Both the position numbers and the translations under genes were made by a program. Source: Actinoplanes sichuanensis (GTDB taxonomy: Bacteria; Actinomycetota; Actinomycetes; Mycobacteriales; Micromonosporaceae). From it: 64,000 bases of DNA. The stretch is taken from assembly GCF_033097365.1 (NCBI RefSeq), contig NZ_AP028461.1, positions 3,162,001 through 3,226,000 of the forward strand, written 5' to 3'. Below are positions 25,526 through 36,000 of the stretch, one piece after another; position 1 is the first letter of the stretch; the number at the start of each line of letters is the position of its first letter. Under the pieces are notes generated by a model. That model was not told the origin of the DNA. It did no database searches and worked only from the letters and a program-made list of their open reading frames with translations.

Positions 25526-25945
25526 TCAGCCACCCACCAGGGCGACCAGCCGCAGGAACACCACGGGCTGCCCGAGCCGGACGGTGACCGGCTCATCGAG
25601 GTCGTGCACCTGACGGCCCCCGTTGAACATCACGAACGTGCCCCGGCTGAACGCCAGGTGCGCCCGCGCGACCTCGGCCTCGGCATCCGGCAGGGTCACC
25701 GGCCGGGACGGCATGCGGATCGCACCCGTGGCGGCCTGAGCACGCAGGTCGTCATCGGACAGGAACTGCCTGTCCAGGGCCTGGCGGCAGCGGACCGCGT
25801 CGGCCCCGGCCAGCCGGATCTGCTCCTCGACCGCGCCACGGATCAGCTCCCGCGCGGTCGTGCTCTCGCCGGCCAGCCGCACCAGCACCGGCGGCAGGCC
25901 CGCGGCTGTGCCGGTGACCCGGCTGCGCACCTCGACATCGACCAT
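25526..25945 (-). CDS. Unknown first gene of DUF4132 operon
   Basis: 139 residues, alpha/beta, with VRLAGESTTARELIRGAVEE, an Arg-rich RCRQALDRQFLSDDDLRAQ segment and a final hydrophobic strand VVFLRLVALVGG. No family was recognised with confidence. The stop is two bases from the DUF4132 start, so the products probably act together. It is divergent from the acetyltransferase gene. Confidence 0.75.
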   Translation of the reverse strand: MVDVEVRSRVTGTAAGLPPVLVRLAGESTTARELIRGAVEEQIRLAGADAVRCRQALDRQFLSDDDLRAQAATGAIRMPSRPVTLPDAEAEVARAHLAFSRGTFVMFNGGRQVHDLDEPVTVRLGQPVVFLRLVALVGG

Positions 25946-25998
25946 GCCGGCACCCTAGAACAGGGGTCCGACATTCTGTCCGTCGGTGATCGCCACGC

Positions 25999-26004
25999 TA
26001 GGAT
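25999..26004 (+). promoter_or_regulatory. Candidate -10 box of leaderless acetyltransferase gene
   Basis: TAGGAT followed by six bases and GTG 26011, with no ribosome site. Confidence 0.5.
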
Positions 26005-26010
26005 TCGTCG

Positions 26011-26562
26011 GTGTTCGATGCGGTGGTTCTGCCGTCCGGTGTGGTGCTGCGTTCGCTGCGGGAGCAGGACGCCGCGGCGATGCTCGACGTGCATGTGCGT
26101 AACCGGGAGCACCTGGCGCCGTACGAGTTTCCGCGACCGGAGTCGTTCTTCACCCTCGACGGCCAGCGCGACCGGATGCGGTCGATCGTGGCCGAGGAGC
26201 AGGCCGGTGAGGTGATCACCCGGGTGATGGTCCGCGGTGCGCAGGTCGTCGGGTTCTCCTGCCTGACCCGGATCACGCCGGCCCCGCTGTGCGGCGCCGA
26301 TCTGGGCTACTGGACGGACGCCGCCGAGCAGGGCCGGGGATTGGCCGGTGCCGCCGTCGCGCACCTGTTGGCGGTGGCCGAGGCGCGGGGCCTGCACCGG
26401 ATCGAGGCGGCGACCGCGCCGGGCAACGTGCCGTCGCAGAAGGTGCTGGTCAAGAACGGGTTCAGCCATTACGGCACGGCGCACGGCCACCTGTTCCTCA
26501 ACGGCGCGTGGCAGGACAGCCACCTCTACGAGCGGGTCCTCAACGACGTGCCGCCGAGGTGA
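26011..26562 (+). CDS. GNAT acetyltransferase (RimJ/RimL-like)
   Basis: 183 residues with the N-acetyltransferase fold. The acetyl-CoA loop is in DAAEQGRGLAGAAVAHLL, with the later NVPSQKVLVKNGFSHYG motif typical of Rim-type N-terminal acetyltransferases. It transfers acetyl from acetyl-CoA to an amine, possibly a ribosomal protein N-terminus or a small amine. The GTG start with a TAGGAT box six bases upstream implies a leaderless mRNA. Confidence 0.88.
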   Translation: MFDAVVLPSGVVLRSLREQDAAAMLDVHVRNREHLAPYEFPRPESFFTLDGQRDRMRSIVAEEQAGEVITRVMVRGAQVVGFSCLTRITPAPLCGADLGYWTDAAEQGRGLAGAAVAHLLAVAEARGLHRIEAATAPGNVPSQKVLVKNGFSHYGTAHGHLFLNGAWQDSHLYERVLNDVPPR

Positions 26563-26681
26563 AGCGGCGGGCGGAGAGCCGCGGGGCTATACCTGGAAGT
26601 GTGTGAGAAGGAAGCCCCACGATGGCCGCCCGCCGTCGCCGTCGATGATAGGAACCGGCGGGCTCCCGGCACATCCCTTTT

Positions 26682-27806
26682 TCACGGGACGACGAGGGTG
26701 ACGGCCGGATCACCGTCGGCCCAGTCGGCGGGAAGCACGGCCAGGCTGCCGGCGGCGGCCGCCGCGTGCAGTCCGACCGGGCCCGCCGCGGCGAGATCAC
26801 CGTCCGGGCCGACCGGGACGATGCGGACACCGCCCGGCATCAGCTTGACCGGGCCGGTCACCGTCGCCGTCGGCAGCGACGCGGGCGGGCGTCCGGCGAG
26901 TGCGGCCACCAGCGGTTCCAGCAGGGTCAGGGCGGCGACCAGGCCGGCGTACGGGTTACCGGGCAGACTGACCACGAAACGCCCGTCCGGCAGCACCGCC
27001 AGCGCCTGCGGGTGCCCGGGACGGCACGCCACCCCACGGACCAGCCAGGTCGCCGTCGCCTCGCCGAGCAGCCGGTGCAGATGATCCGCGGCTCCGGCCG
27101 ACGACGATCCACTCACCACGATCACGTCGGTGACCGCCGCCGCCAGGGCCGCGGTGAGTGCCGCCGGATCGTCGGGCAGCCGCTGCGAGGTGACGAGCCG
27201 CCCACCCGCGCGGTCGGTGATCGCCGTGACCAGCCCGGTGAACGTGTCCCGCACCTGGCCCGGCCCCGGAGAGCCGGCGGTGATCACCTCGTCGCCGGTC
27301 ACCAGCATCGTCACCGTGGGTGGCCGCTGGGCGAGGACCTGCTCGGCCCCGGCCTGCAGTGCGGCCGCCGCGATGGTGGCCGTGACGACCCGCCCGGCCG
27401 GCGCGATCAGGGTGCCCGGGCACAGCGCGTCACCCGCCCGCCGGATGTGCCGCCGTGCCCCGATGACGCCGATGACCAGGTCGTCCTCGACCCGGCAGTC
27501 CTCGTAGGGCAGCACCGCCTCGGCGCCGTCGGGCAGCAGCGCACCGGTGGCGATCTCCACCGCGGTGCCCGGAGCCAGTCCGCCGTCGACCGCTGAGCCG
27601 GCCAGCACCCGGCCCCGCACCGCCCACGGACCGTCACCGGCGACCGCGTAGCCGTCCATCGCCGCGTTGTCGAACGCCGGCACCGGCCGCTCACAGCGGA
27701 CCGCCGTCGCCAACACCCGCCCGGTCGCCGCGACCACCGGCGACAGCTCGGCGGCCAGCGGTTTCGCGGCGTCCCGCGCGGTGGCATAGGCGTCCGACCA
27801 CGACAT
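26682..27806 (-). CDS. moeA: Molybdopterin molybdotransferase MoeA
   Basis: 374 residues. MoeA features appear in order: AFDNAAMDGYAV (substrate-binding Asp), IATGALLPDGAEAVLPYED, the MoCF core VTMLVTGDEVITAGSPGPGQ, and SLPGNPYAGLVAAL. MoeA inserts molybdate into adenylylated molybdopterin to make the molybdenum cofactor in the cytoplasm. No other mo genes are nearby, so it may be a stand-alone paralogue. The ATG at 27806 is preferred over the frame start at 27887 because the family begins here. Confidence 0.9.
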   Translation of the reverse strand: MSWSDAYATARDAAKPLAAELSPVVAATGRVLATAVRCERPVPAFDNAAMDGYAVAGDGPWAVRGRVLAGSAVDGGLAPGTAVEIATGALLPDGAEAVLPYEDCRVEDDLVIGVIGARRHIRRAGDALCPGTLIAPAGRVVTATIAAAALQAGAEQVLAQRPPTVTMLVTGDEVITAGSPGPGQVRDTFTGLVTAITDRAGGRLVTSQRLPDDPAALTAALAAAVTDVIVVSGSSSAGAADHLHRLLGEATATWLVRGVACRPGHPQALAVLPDGRFVVSLPGNPYAGLVAALTLLEPLVAALAGRPPASLPTATVTGPVKLMPGGVRIVPVGPDGDLAAAGPVGLHAAAAAGSLAVLPADWADGDPAVTLVVP

Positions 27807-27961
27807 GTGCACCGCCCGAGTAGATCCGCCCGCTGTGTCGGCGGTGTGCCCACCCGGCTGCCGGCGTGCGACCAAAACCTCACCCACTGTCCACTCCCGT
27901 TGTGATCGCGCTCGACTCGATCCTGCCCGCCGACCGCCCCGGGCGGACAGGGCCGTCCGGC

Positions 27962-28774
27962 CTACCCGGCCGGGTCCCAGACCCCACGGGCCGTGGCCTC
28001 GGCGGCGTAGTCGGCGAAGTCGCGGCCGGGGCGGCCCAGGATCGCCTCGACCGTGCCCGTCGGTTCGGTGTCGCCCCGGGCCCGCAGGCGGGTGTAACCC
28101 TCGATCAGGGACTCGACGATCTCGTCGGGCAGCCCGTCGGACCGCATCGCCGCACGGAAGGCGTCGGGGGAGCCGTCGAACTCGACCGGGCGGCCGGTGG
28201 CGGCGGCGATCGTGGCGGCCGCCGCGCCGAACGACAGGGCCCGCGGGCCGGTCACCTCGACCAGCCGGCCGAGCAGGTCGTCGCCGGTCAGGGCGGCCAC
28301 CTCGACCGCGGCGATGTCGTCGGCGTCGATGAAGCCCTGCGCGGCGTCACCGACCGGCACGCTCAGCCGGCCGTCGATCACCGGCTGCCGGAAGAACGTC
28401 TCGAAGTCCTGGTGGAACCAGTCGGGGCGGACGATGCTCCATTCGGGGGCGGAGTCGCGTACCTGATCCTCGGCCTTCTGCAGGTGACCGAGACCCATCA
28501 CCTCCAGGCCCCGATCGGAATGCAGGACCACCCGGCGCACCCCGGCGCGCAGCGCCTCCGGAAGAAATGCCTCCGGCATTTCGGTCTGATCGGGCAGAAG
28601 CACGAACATCGTCGGTACGCCGTGGAGCACGCTCGACCAGGTGCCGGGGTCGGTCCAGTCGAACCGTGGCTCGGTATGTCGCGATGCCACGCGCACGTCG
28701 TGTCCGGCCTTACGCAGCCGTGCGGTCACCCGGCCGCCCACCGTTCCGGTCCCGCCGATCACCAGAATGCTCAT
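27962..28774 (-). CDS. NmrA-like NAD(P)-binding protein
   Basis: 270 residues. The start SILVIGGTGTVGGRVTARL is a Rossmann GxxGxxG motif, and the NmrA/atypical-SDR pattern continues (VVLHSDRG, WSIVRPDWFHQDF, IDADDIAAVEVAALT). These proteins bind NADP(H) and act as reductases (e.g. quinone) or redox sensors; no catalytic Tyr-Lys pair is evident. The ATG at 28774 has TAGCGT six bases upstream, suggesting a leaderless mRNA. It is divergent from the Ser/Thr kinase gene. Confidence 0.85.
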   Translation of the reverse strand: MSILVIGGTGTVGGRVTARLRKAGHDVRVASRHTEPRFDWTDPGTWSSVLHGVPTMFVLLPDQTEMPEAFLPEALRAGVRRVVLHSDRGLEVMGLGHLQKAEDQVRDSAPEWSIVRPDWFHQDFETFFRQPVIDGRLSVPVGDAAQGFIDADDIAAVEVAALTGDDLLGRLVEVTGPRALSFGAAAATIAAATGRPVEFDGSPDAFRAAMRSDGLPDEIVESLIEGYTRLRARGDTEPTGTVEAILGRPGRDFADYAAEATARGVWDPAG

Positions 28775-28780
28775 CACCCC

Positions 28781-28786
28781 ACGCTA
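28781..28786 (-). promoter_or_regulatory. Candidate -10 box of leaderless NmrA-like gene
   Basis: On the minus strand TAGCGT is followed by six bases and ATG 28774. Confidence 0.4.
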
Positions 28787-28855
28787 ACCCGACGACTACG
28801 CCCGTGCGGGGGACAGATGGGGCGGATGCGGGGCGTTCTGTGCCAGGGTTGCTCG

Positions 28856-30052
28856 ATGGGGCGGCGCGTATTGAGTGATCGGTACGAATTGCTGGAGCCG
28901 CTCGGGCGCGGTGGGATGGCCGAGGTCTGGCGGGGATTCGATCTTCGTCTGGGCCGGGATGTGGCGGTCAAGGTGCTGCGCCGCGGCGGACCGGACCGCT
29001 TCGATCGGGAGGCCCGGACCATCGCCGGGCTGACCCATCCGAACATCGTCGCCGTGCACGACGTGGGGGCCGACGACGGGGTCCGCTACCTGGTGATGGA
29101 GCTGGTCCACGGGCGGAGTCTGGCCGACCGGCTGCACGGCGGACCCCTTGAGGTGACCGAGGCGATCCGGATCGCGATCGGCGTGTGCGCCGCCCTCGAG
29201 GCGGCCGCCGGGGCCGGGATCGTGCACCGCGACGTGAAGCCGGCCAACATCCTGTTCGATCGCGCCGGGCGGGTGAAGGTCTGCGACTTCGGCATCGCCG
29301 GACTCGCCGGGGCCGACTCGGCACCGATGGTCGGCACCAGCGCCTACATGGCACCCGAACAGGTGACCGGCAGCGTCGTCGACGCCCGCACCGACCTGTA
29401 CGGGCTCGGCTGCGTGCTCTACGACATGCTCGCCGGGCGGCCGCCCTACGTGGACGGCGACACCGAGCAGGTCGCCTGGCAACATGTCGAACGTACCCCG
29501 CAGGCGATCTGCGCGCTGCGACCGGACGTCCCGCCGGCCCTCGACAGGCTGACGCGGACGCTGCTCGCGAAGTACCCCGCGGACCGCCCGGACAGCCCGG
29601 CCCTGGTTCGTGTCGCGCTGGAGCGGCTGAGCACCCCACACCGCGCGACCGGGCGGCGATGGCACCGGCCGGTGATCATCACCGTCGCGGCGGCGGTAGC
29701 CCTGGTCGGTGTCGTGTCATCATCGCCCGAGCCGCCCGGCACCACGCCACGGGCCGTGCCGCCGGTGGCACCGAGCCGACCGGCTCCGGTGACGTCGCCG
29801 GCGCCGGCGCCTCGCCCCACCTCGCAAGCCCACCCACCGCCGCGGCCGGACCCGCTCGGGGTGATCGACTCGCTGCCCGCGAAACAGGCCCGCCAACTGC
29901 GGCGCAAGCTGGCCGACCTCGACTCGGGGCGCGGCGGTGCGAACCGGCTCGCGGTCAAGACCGCCGCACTCCGCGCCGACCTGGCGGAGCTGCACCGCGA
30001 CGGGCTGCTCACCGACGCCGGATACGCCACGCTGCTGCAACGGCTGGTCTAA
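28856..30052 (+). CDS. Membrane Ser/Thr protein kinase (PknB-type)
   Basis: 398 residues. The kinase domain spans about 10-260: glycine loop LGRGGMAEVW, catalytic Lys in VAVKVLRR, HRDVKPANILF, DFGIAGLAG and APE in SAYMAPEQV. A basic patch and one transmembrane helix (PVIITVAAAVALVGVV) follow. The outside part is a Pro-rich linker and a short helical hairpin (KQARQLRRKLADLD ... LHRDGLLTDAGYATLLQRLV), with no PASTA repeats. It probably transduces an envelope signal. The ATG at 28856 was chosen because the kinase fold starts seven residues later. It overlaps the convergent ligase stop by four bases. Confidence 0.92.
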   Translation: MGRRVLSDRYELLEPLGRGGMAEVWRGFDLRLGRDVAVKVLRRGGPDRFDREARTIAGLTHPNIVAVHDVGADDGVRYLVMELVHGRSLADRLHGGPLEVTEAIRIAIGVCAALEAAAGAGIVHRDVKPANILFDRAGRVKVCDFGIAGLAGADSAPMVGTSAYMAPEQVTGSVVDARTDLYGLGCVLYDMLAGRPPYVDGDTEQVAWQHVERTPQAICALRPDVPPALDRLTRTLLAKYPADRPDSPALVRVALERLSTPHRATGRRWHRPVIITVAAAVALVGVVSSSPEPPGTTPRAVPPVAPSRPAPVTSPAPAPRPTSQAHPPPRPDPLGVIDSLPAKQARQLRRKLADLDSGRGGANRLAVKTAALRADLAELHRDGLLTDAGYATLLQRLV

Positions 30053-31404
30053 CGCCTGGTGTACCGGTGCTTCACGCCCTTCGGGAAGAACTCCGGGTCG
30101 TCGGCGGGCCGCAACTCGACCCGGGGGGTCTGGTAGCCGGAGGGCACGTAGTTGGCGAACTCGCTGTTCAGGCGGAGCAGTTCGGTCCGGATCGCGTCGG
30201 CCGCCAGCCGCGCGCGCTCCGGGGTCGCCTCGGCGTTCGGCGCCAACTCGACCACCACCGACAGATGGCGGTCGTGATCGTCGTCGGCCACGGTGCTCAG
30301 CACGAAACGACCCGTCGACCAGGCGCTGATGTCCGGGCGTTCCAGACCGACCGTGACGTTCTCCGGGTAGACGTTCGCGCCGAAGAACGAGACGGTGAAC
30401 AGGGAGCGGCCGAAGACGTACACGAACGGCAGGTCGGGGCCGTCGCCCGGGTCGAAACCGTGGTCACGGCACAGGGCGAGCAGGTCGGGTTTCCGGATCA
30501 GGCCGCCGTCGTCGGCGATGTGGTAGCGCACCAGCGGCACCGTGCCGTCGGCACTGAACGCCAGCGTGCCGTCCGGGGCCGGCTCGAACAGGCGGGTGGC
30601 CGGGTCGTACTGCACCAGCGTCGGCAGGCGGGACTCGCCGAACAGCTTCGCGGCCACCTCCGGCCGGGTGGACAGGAAACGCCTGATCCGTACGCTCAAC
30701 GGGGTCTCGTTGCCCAGCACCCCCGCATCGGCCGTGCCGTACAGCGACGCGATGTCCGTCTCGGGATCGCCGATCCCGGCCCGGGCCGCCACCAGGTCAC
30801 GCCACTGCTCGCTGAACACCTCACCGGCCAGCACCAGCTTGACCCGCAGCGACGGCCAGTCGACACCCCGGGCCACACCGGCGTCGATCACGTTCTTCAC
30901 GAACGGCGGATAGCCCAGCAGAACCGTCTGATCGAAGTGGCCGCCCAACTCGCCGACCACCCGCAGGATCTCGCCGATGTCGTTGCCGGGCGCGGCCACC
31001 GTCACCGGCAACCGACGGCAGGCGGCGACCGTATACATCCCGCCGACCCAGTTGCCCAGCGCGAAACACACCACGGCCAGGCTGCGGCGCTCACCCGCCC
31101 GGAAGCCGTCCAGGAACACCTGCGCGAACCGGGCCGCCACCGGGTCCTCGTCGGCGACCGTTCGCGGCCAGACCGTGGGCCGGCCGGACGATCCCGACGA
31201 CACCGCCACCGTCGCGGCCGCGTCCAGACGGCCGTCCCGGCAGCGCTGTGGCAGGTCGAACCGCTGGTGGTAATCCTGTTTGGTCATCAACGGGATCTGG
31301 GCGGGGTCGGTCACCTCATCCGGGTCGACGCCCTGCTCCCGCAGGAACACGGAGTAGGCGGGCACGTGCGCGACTGTGTTCCGGAACAACTCCAGCACCT
31401 GCAT
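30049..31404 (-). CDS. CapK-like AMP-forming ligase (phenylacetate-CoA ligase family)
   Basis: 451 residues resembling the CapK/PaaK branch of adenylating enzymes. The phosphate loop is AVSSGSSGRPTVWPRT; later come SLYGTADAG, VRYHIADDGGLI and the hinge region FVYVFGRSLFTVSFFGANVY. The likely reaction activates a carboxylate with ATP, then transfers it to CoA or a carrier. No thiolation or biosynthetic genes are adjacent, so the substrate is unknown. The ATG at 31404 has TAATCT seven bases upstream, a leaderless arrangement; the frame upstream of it belongs to the divergent gene. Confidence 0.82.
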   Translation of the reverse strand: MQVLELFRNTVAHVPAYSVFLREQGVDPDEVTDPAQIPLMTKQDYHQRFDLPQRCRDGRLDAAATVAVSSGSSGRPTVWPRTVADEDPVAARFAQVFLDGFRAGERRSLAVVCFALGNWVGGMYTVAACRRLPVTVAAPGNDIGEILRVVGELGGHFDQTVLLGYPPFVKNVIDAGVARGVDWPSLRVKLVLAGEVFSEQWRDLVAARAGIGDPETDIASLYGTADAGVLGNETPLSVRIRRFLSTRPEVAAKLFGESRLPTLVQYDPATRLFEPAPDGTLAFSADGTVPLVRYHIADDGGLIRKPDLLALCRDHGFDPGDGPDLPFVYVFGRSLFTVSFFGANVYPENVTVGLERPDISAWSTGRFVLSTVADDDHDRHLSVVVELAPNAEATPERARLAADAIRTELLRLNSEFANYVPSGYQTPRVELRPADDPEFFPKGVKHRYTRR

Positions 31405-31411
31405 GGAAATC

Positions 31412-31417
31412 AGATTA
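31412..31417 (-). promoter_or_regulatory. Candidate -10 box of leaderless CapK-like gene
   Basis: On the minus strand TAATCT is followed by exactly seven bases and ATG 31404. Confidence 0.5.
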
Positions 31418-31441
31418 AACCCGGTCTGGCAGCATGATCGG

Positions 31442-32524
31442 ATGCCTGACTCACCCGCCCTCGCCCAAGCCCGGCAGCACGCCGAGACACTCGCCGCCGC
31501 CGGGAACCTGCAGGGTGCCCAGGCGCTGCTCGAACGTGCCATCGAGATCGGGCGGGCACAGCTCGCCCAGGCAGACACCGAGTTGCTGTCCACCATGCGA
31601 CAGCTCGCCGGGATCCACATGCGCGCGGACGACCCGATGTCCGCCCGGCGGGTCCTGGAGGAGGCTCTCGAGATCGGGCATCGACTCGAGGACGCGGATC
31701 CGCTCGGGCTGCTGCTGGCCCATGATCTCGCGGTCGTCGCCGAGGAACTGGCCAACCGCCATGTGGCTCGGACCAACCACGCGAGGGTCGCGGCCTTCGG
31801 CCCGGCGGCTCTCGGCCCGGAGCATCCGGCAGTGGTCCGGGCACTCGCCTACCTGGGCTCGGACCAGCCCGCGCCGGCCGCGCCGGCCCCTTCGCCCGCG
31901 TCGATCGCCTCGCCCGCGGTGTTCCCCGGGATCCCGGCGGAGCCCGCTGCGACGTCGCGGAAGTCCTGGGCGCTCGCCGCTGCGGCGGTCGGCGTGATCG
32001 CCATCGCCGTGACCACGATCCTCGTCCTGCCGGACGACGAATCCGAGCCCGCGTCGGCCGCCACGGTCCAGGCCACGCCGTCGACAGCCCCATCCCGTAC
32101 GGTCGAAGCCCCCGCCTCCAGCGCCGCCGTGAAGACCGGGATCGTCTCGCCGGCGGACCACAGCACCGTTCCGTGGCCGTTCGACGCCGAGTTCGCCGTC
32201 TCGGCCGCCGACGCCACCGCCACCGCCACGGTCGTCGCCCTGTCGATCTGCGTGGCCGGGCGCTGCTACCTCGACGGCAAGGTCGACCTCTACGACGGTG
32301 TCGCCGCCCCGTACACGGTGTATCTGGGTTCGACGAAACCGGAGGGCACCGGCGTCGAGTGGCAGCTGCGCCTGGACCGCCTGACCACCGCCACCTTCAC
32401 CACCCTGATCGCCGAACGGGACGCCGCCATCACCGCCGGGACCTGGGGCGACACCGGCACCCGGGCGAACGCGCTGAACCCCACCCCGGTCAGCACCCTG
32501 ACCGTGACCAAGGGGAGCCGATAA
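31442..32524 (+). CDS. TPR-like membrane protein with extracytoplasmic domain
   Basis: 360 residues. The first ~130 form TPR-like helices (ARQHAETLAAAGNLQGAQAL, ARRVLEEALEIGHRLEDADP). After an Ala/Pro linker there is one transmembrane helix (SWALAAAAVGVIAIAVTTIL). The outside part has VSPADHSTVPWPFDAEFAVS and a Cys pair (ICVAGRCYLDG), probably a beta-sandwich. Function is unknown. The start at 31442 fits the beginning of helical coding sequence; upstream frame is shared with the divergent ligase region. Confidence 0.8.
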   Translation: MPDSPALAQARQHAETLAAAGNLQGAQALLERAIEIGRAQLAQADTELLSTMRQLAGIHMRADDPMSARRVLEEALEIGHRLEDADPLGLLLAHDLAVVAEELANRHVARTNHARVAAFGPAALGPEHPAVVRALAYLGSDQPAPAAPAPSPASIASPAVFPGIPAEPAATSRKSWALAAAAVGVIAIAVTTILVLPDDESEPASAATVQATPSTAPSRTVEAPASSAAVKTGIVSPADHSTVPWPFDAEFAVSAADATATATVVALSICVAGRCYLDGKVDLYDGVAAPYTVYLGSTKPEGTGVEWQLRLDRLTTATFTTLIAERDAAITAGTWGDTGTRANALNPTPVSTLTVTKGSR

Positions 32525-32613
32525 GCCCTATCACTACGGGCGTTCACGTGGTGACATTGAGTCCGGAGACATCGGCGGACGTTGCCGGTGTCCCGGGCCT
32601 CGTCGGAGGTGAT

Positions 32614-32913
32614 GTGACCATGGCCGCCGTGCTGATGCTGTTCGCCGTGATCCTGCTGATGAAAGTCGTGGGCCTGATCGCCCTGTCCCTGGTCGACCGC
32701 CCACCCACCCCGCTACCGCCACACCCCGACCCATGCCTGGCCCCGCTGCTCGACCTGCCACTGCCACCGGCCCCGGACCCGGAGAAGGCCCTGCTGAAGA
32801 AGTTGCGCGCCGGCCGGATCTCCCGCGACGACTACCGGGCCGCGATGGCCGACCTCGCCGCCGAGGAGGCTCGGGCCCACCCCCTGCGGGCTCCCGCGAC
32901 ACCGGACTCCTGA
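32614..32913 (+). CDS. Small membrane protein with SHOCT-like tail
   Basis: 99 residues. One transmembrane helix near the N-terminus (VLMLFAVILLMKVVGLIALS) is followed by a Pro-rich linker and a SHOCT-like helical tail (KALLKKLRAGRISRDDYRAA). SHOCT tails mediate oligomerisation or protein contacts in actinobacterial membrane proteins. The GTG at 32614 follows GGAGG by four bases. Function is unknown. Confidence 0.7.
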   Translation: MTMAAVLMLFAVILLMKVVGLIALSLVDRPPTPLPPHPDPCLAPLLDLPLPPAPDPEKALLKKLRAGRISRDDYRAAMADLAAEEARAHPLRAPATPDS

Positions 32914-33018
32914 CCGAATCTAGTCGGGGGACCGGCCGGACAGCCGGGCCTCGGCGAAACCCGAAGTTGCTCCGCCCCGAGGGGAATGATCGAACAGGGG
33001 CGACTTTGGGGGTGACTC

Positions 33019-36000
33019 ATGGCAGCGGGTGGGACCTCGGCCGTCGAAGCCGACGTCGAGGTGCTGTACGAGAGCGACCGGACGCGGGTCGCTCGGGTGC
33101 GCTCGGCGGACGGCACCGAGGTGGTGATCCGTAAGGACGTCTTCGGTGCCGACGCCGCCGGCCGGCGCCGTCACGAGCGGGCGATCCTGGAACGTCTGGC
33201 CGGCGTCGTGGGCGTACCCGACCTGGTGTGCCGCGACGGTGACGAGGCGATCGTGTGCGCCGACGTGGCAGGTGCCGGCCTCGACACGGCTCTCGCCGCC
33301 GGGCCACTCGATCCGGTGGACGCCGTGGAGGTCGCGGTGGTCCTGGCCGGCATCCTCGCCGAGGTGCACCGCCGTGGTGTCGTGCACCGGGACATCAGTC
33401 CGTCGAACGTGCTGCTCTGCGGAGCGCGACGGCGTCCCGCGCTGATCGACTTCGACCTGGCGACCACGTTCGCCGAGGAACGGCCGGCCTTCACCCACGA
33501 GAACCGGATCGTGGGCACACTGGCCTACCTGGCGCCGGAGCAGACCGGGCGCACCGCCCGCCCGGTGGACCGACGCGCCGACCTGTACGGATTCGGCGCG
33601 ACGTTGTACGAGATGCTGACCGGCGGTCCACCCTTCGGGTTCGGCGACCCGTTGCGGCTCACGCACGATCATCTGGCCCGTACCCCGGTCCCGCCGGCCG
33701 AGGTGAATCCGCTGGTACCACCTCTGCTGTCGGACATCGTCGGGCGGCTGCTGGAGAAGGAACCGGACCGGCGCTATCAGAGCGCCGACGGTCTGGCCCA
33801 CGACCTGTCGCGGTTGCTCGACGGCCTGCGCGGTGCCGGGTCGACGGTGTTCCCGCTCGGGGAGCGGGACTTCCCGGTACGGCTGGTGCCGCCGTCGCGG
33901 CTGGTCGGCCGGGACACCGAGATCACCCGGTTGCGGGCCGCCTTCGACGAGATGATGGCCGGCCGGGGGCGTGGCGTGCTGGTCAGCGGCGGTCCCGGCG
34001 TCGGAAAGTCCAGCCTGATCGACGAGTTACGGCCGTACGTGACCGGACGTGGCGGCTGGCTGGTGTCGGGCAAATGCGACCAGTACCGCCGGAATCCGGA
34101 CTCCGACGCGGTACGGCAGGCCATGCGCGCGCTGTGCCGCCTGCTGCTGGCGGAACCGGAGGAGGCCGTGGCGGCGCTGGTCCGGCGGCTGCATGCCACG
34201 CTGGACACCAACGTCGGCCTGGCCGCGGCGGCGGTGCCCGAACTCGCGCCGCTGATGGACGTGGCCCCGGACCAGACGGCCCCCGACCCGAGGACCGTCG
34301 AACGGCGGCTGGTGCGGGTCGGCCTCGACGTGCTGCGCGTCGTCGCCTCACCGGAACGGCCGGTGGTGCTGGTCCTCGACGATCTGCAGTGGGCCGGGGC
34401 CGCACAGGTCGGTTTCATCGACGCGGTGCTCACCGATCCCGAGATTCGAGGGCTCCTGCTGGTCGGCGCCTACCGGGATGCCGAGATCGACAATTCCCAC
34501 CCGCTGGCGGCGGCGTCGTCGCAGTGGGCGGGCCGCGAGCCGGCACCGGAGCGGATCCGGCTGGCGAACCTGCCGCCGACCGACCTGGGCGTGCTGCTCG
34601 CTCAGATGCTGCGCCTGGGTCCGGACGATGCGGCAGGTCTGGCCGAGGCGCTCGTCGCTCGTACCGGTGGCAATCCCTACGACAGCGTCGAAGTGGTCAA
34701 CGCGCTGCGTCGGGAGGGGGTGCTCGTACCCGGCCCGGACGGATGGCGGTGGGACGCGGACGCGGTGCGCCGCCATGTCGGCCGGGGCGACGTGCTGGAA
34801 CTCGTGATGGCCCGCATCGACCGGTTGCCGCCGGCCACCCGGGATCTGCTGACGATGACGGCTCTGCTGGGCGGCGAGGTCACCCTCGACCTGCTGGCGG
34901 CCGCGGCCGGTCTCGGCATCCACGTCGTCGAGGAGAGCCTACGGCCGGCACTCGAGGACGGCCTGCTGCTGATGGAGCGCGAGGCCACCTCTGCGGTGCG
35001 GTTCCGGCACGACCGGGTTCAGGAGGCCGCGTTCGCCCTCCTCGCACCGGTGGCCCGGCAGGAGCTGAGTCTGAAGCTGGCCCGGCGGCTGGCGCCGATC
35101 CCGCAGTTCGCGGCAGCCGCGGCGGAACAGTATCTGCCGGGGGCCGCCGAGCTGGTCGACCGAGGTGAACGACTGTCGGTGGCCGGGCTGTTCCAGACCC
35201 ACGCGGCGGCGCTGCGGGTGGTCGACCCGGTGACCGCGGAACGCCTGCTGGCCGCGGCGCTGGCCCTGGCCGACGGCGAGCCGCTGCTGGTAGTGCTGGA
35301 GATCGACCGGCACGCCGCACTGTTCGCCCTGGGCCGGACGGCGGAGGCGGACGAGGTCTACCGGTCGATCGAGCGCCGCGATCCCGGCCCGGAAGCGCTC
35401 GCCGCCGCCGCGAACGCCCAGATCCCCAGTCTGGTCAACCGAGGCCGGGTACGCGAGGCGATGGTGCTGGGCCTGGACCTGCTCGGCCGGCTCGGGGTGG
35501 TGGTGCCCGCGGCCGAGGCGGCGGGTGCCGGGTTCGAGGACCGGATGGCCGCCGTCGACAGCTGGGTGGCGGCCGGCGGCCCGGCCGCCGACCTGGACCG
35601 GCCCGAGGTGACCGATCCGTCGGCGCTGGCCGTCGCCGGGCTGTTGACGCGGTTGATGCCCATCGCTCATGTCGGCGATCCGGCCGTCTACGGACGGCTG
35701 GTCTTCGAGGGCTGGCGTCTTTGGGTCGAGCACGGCCCCTGCGCCGAACTGATCGTGCCGTTGAGCTGTGTGGCCTTCGTCGAGCAGACGGTGCGGCAGG
35801 AACTCCGGTCCGGCTACACGGTGGCGCGGCACGCGGTCGCGGTCGCCCAGGCGCGTGGGTACGGCACCGCCCCGACCGCACTGCTGGTGTTCAACACCGG
35901 AGCGGCGCACTGGTTCGAGCGGCTCGAGGGCACCGTCGCCGCCCTGCGGCGGGCACACGACGGCCTGCTGCGGGCCGGAGATCCGTATACGGCGGCCTAC

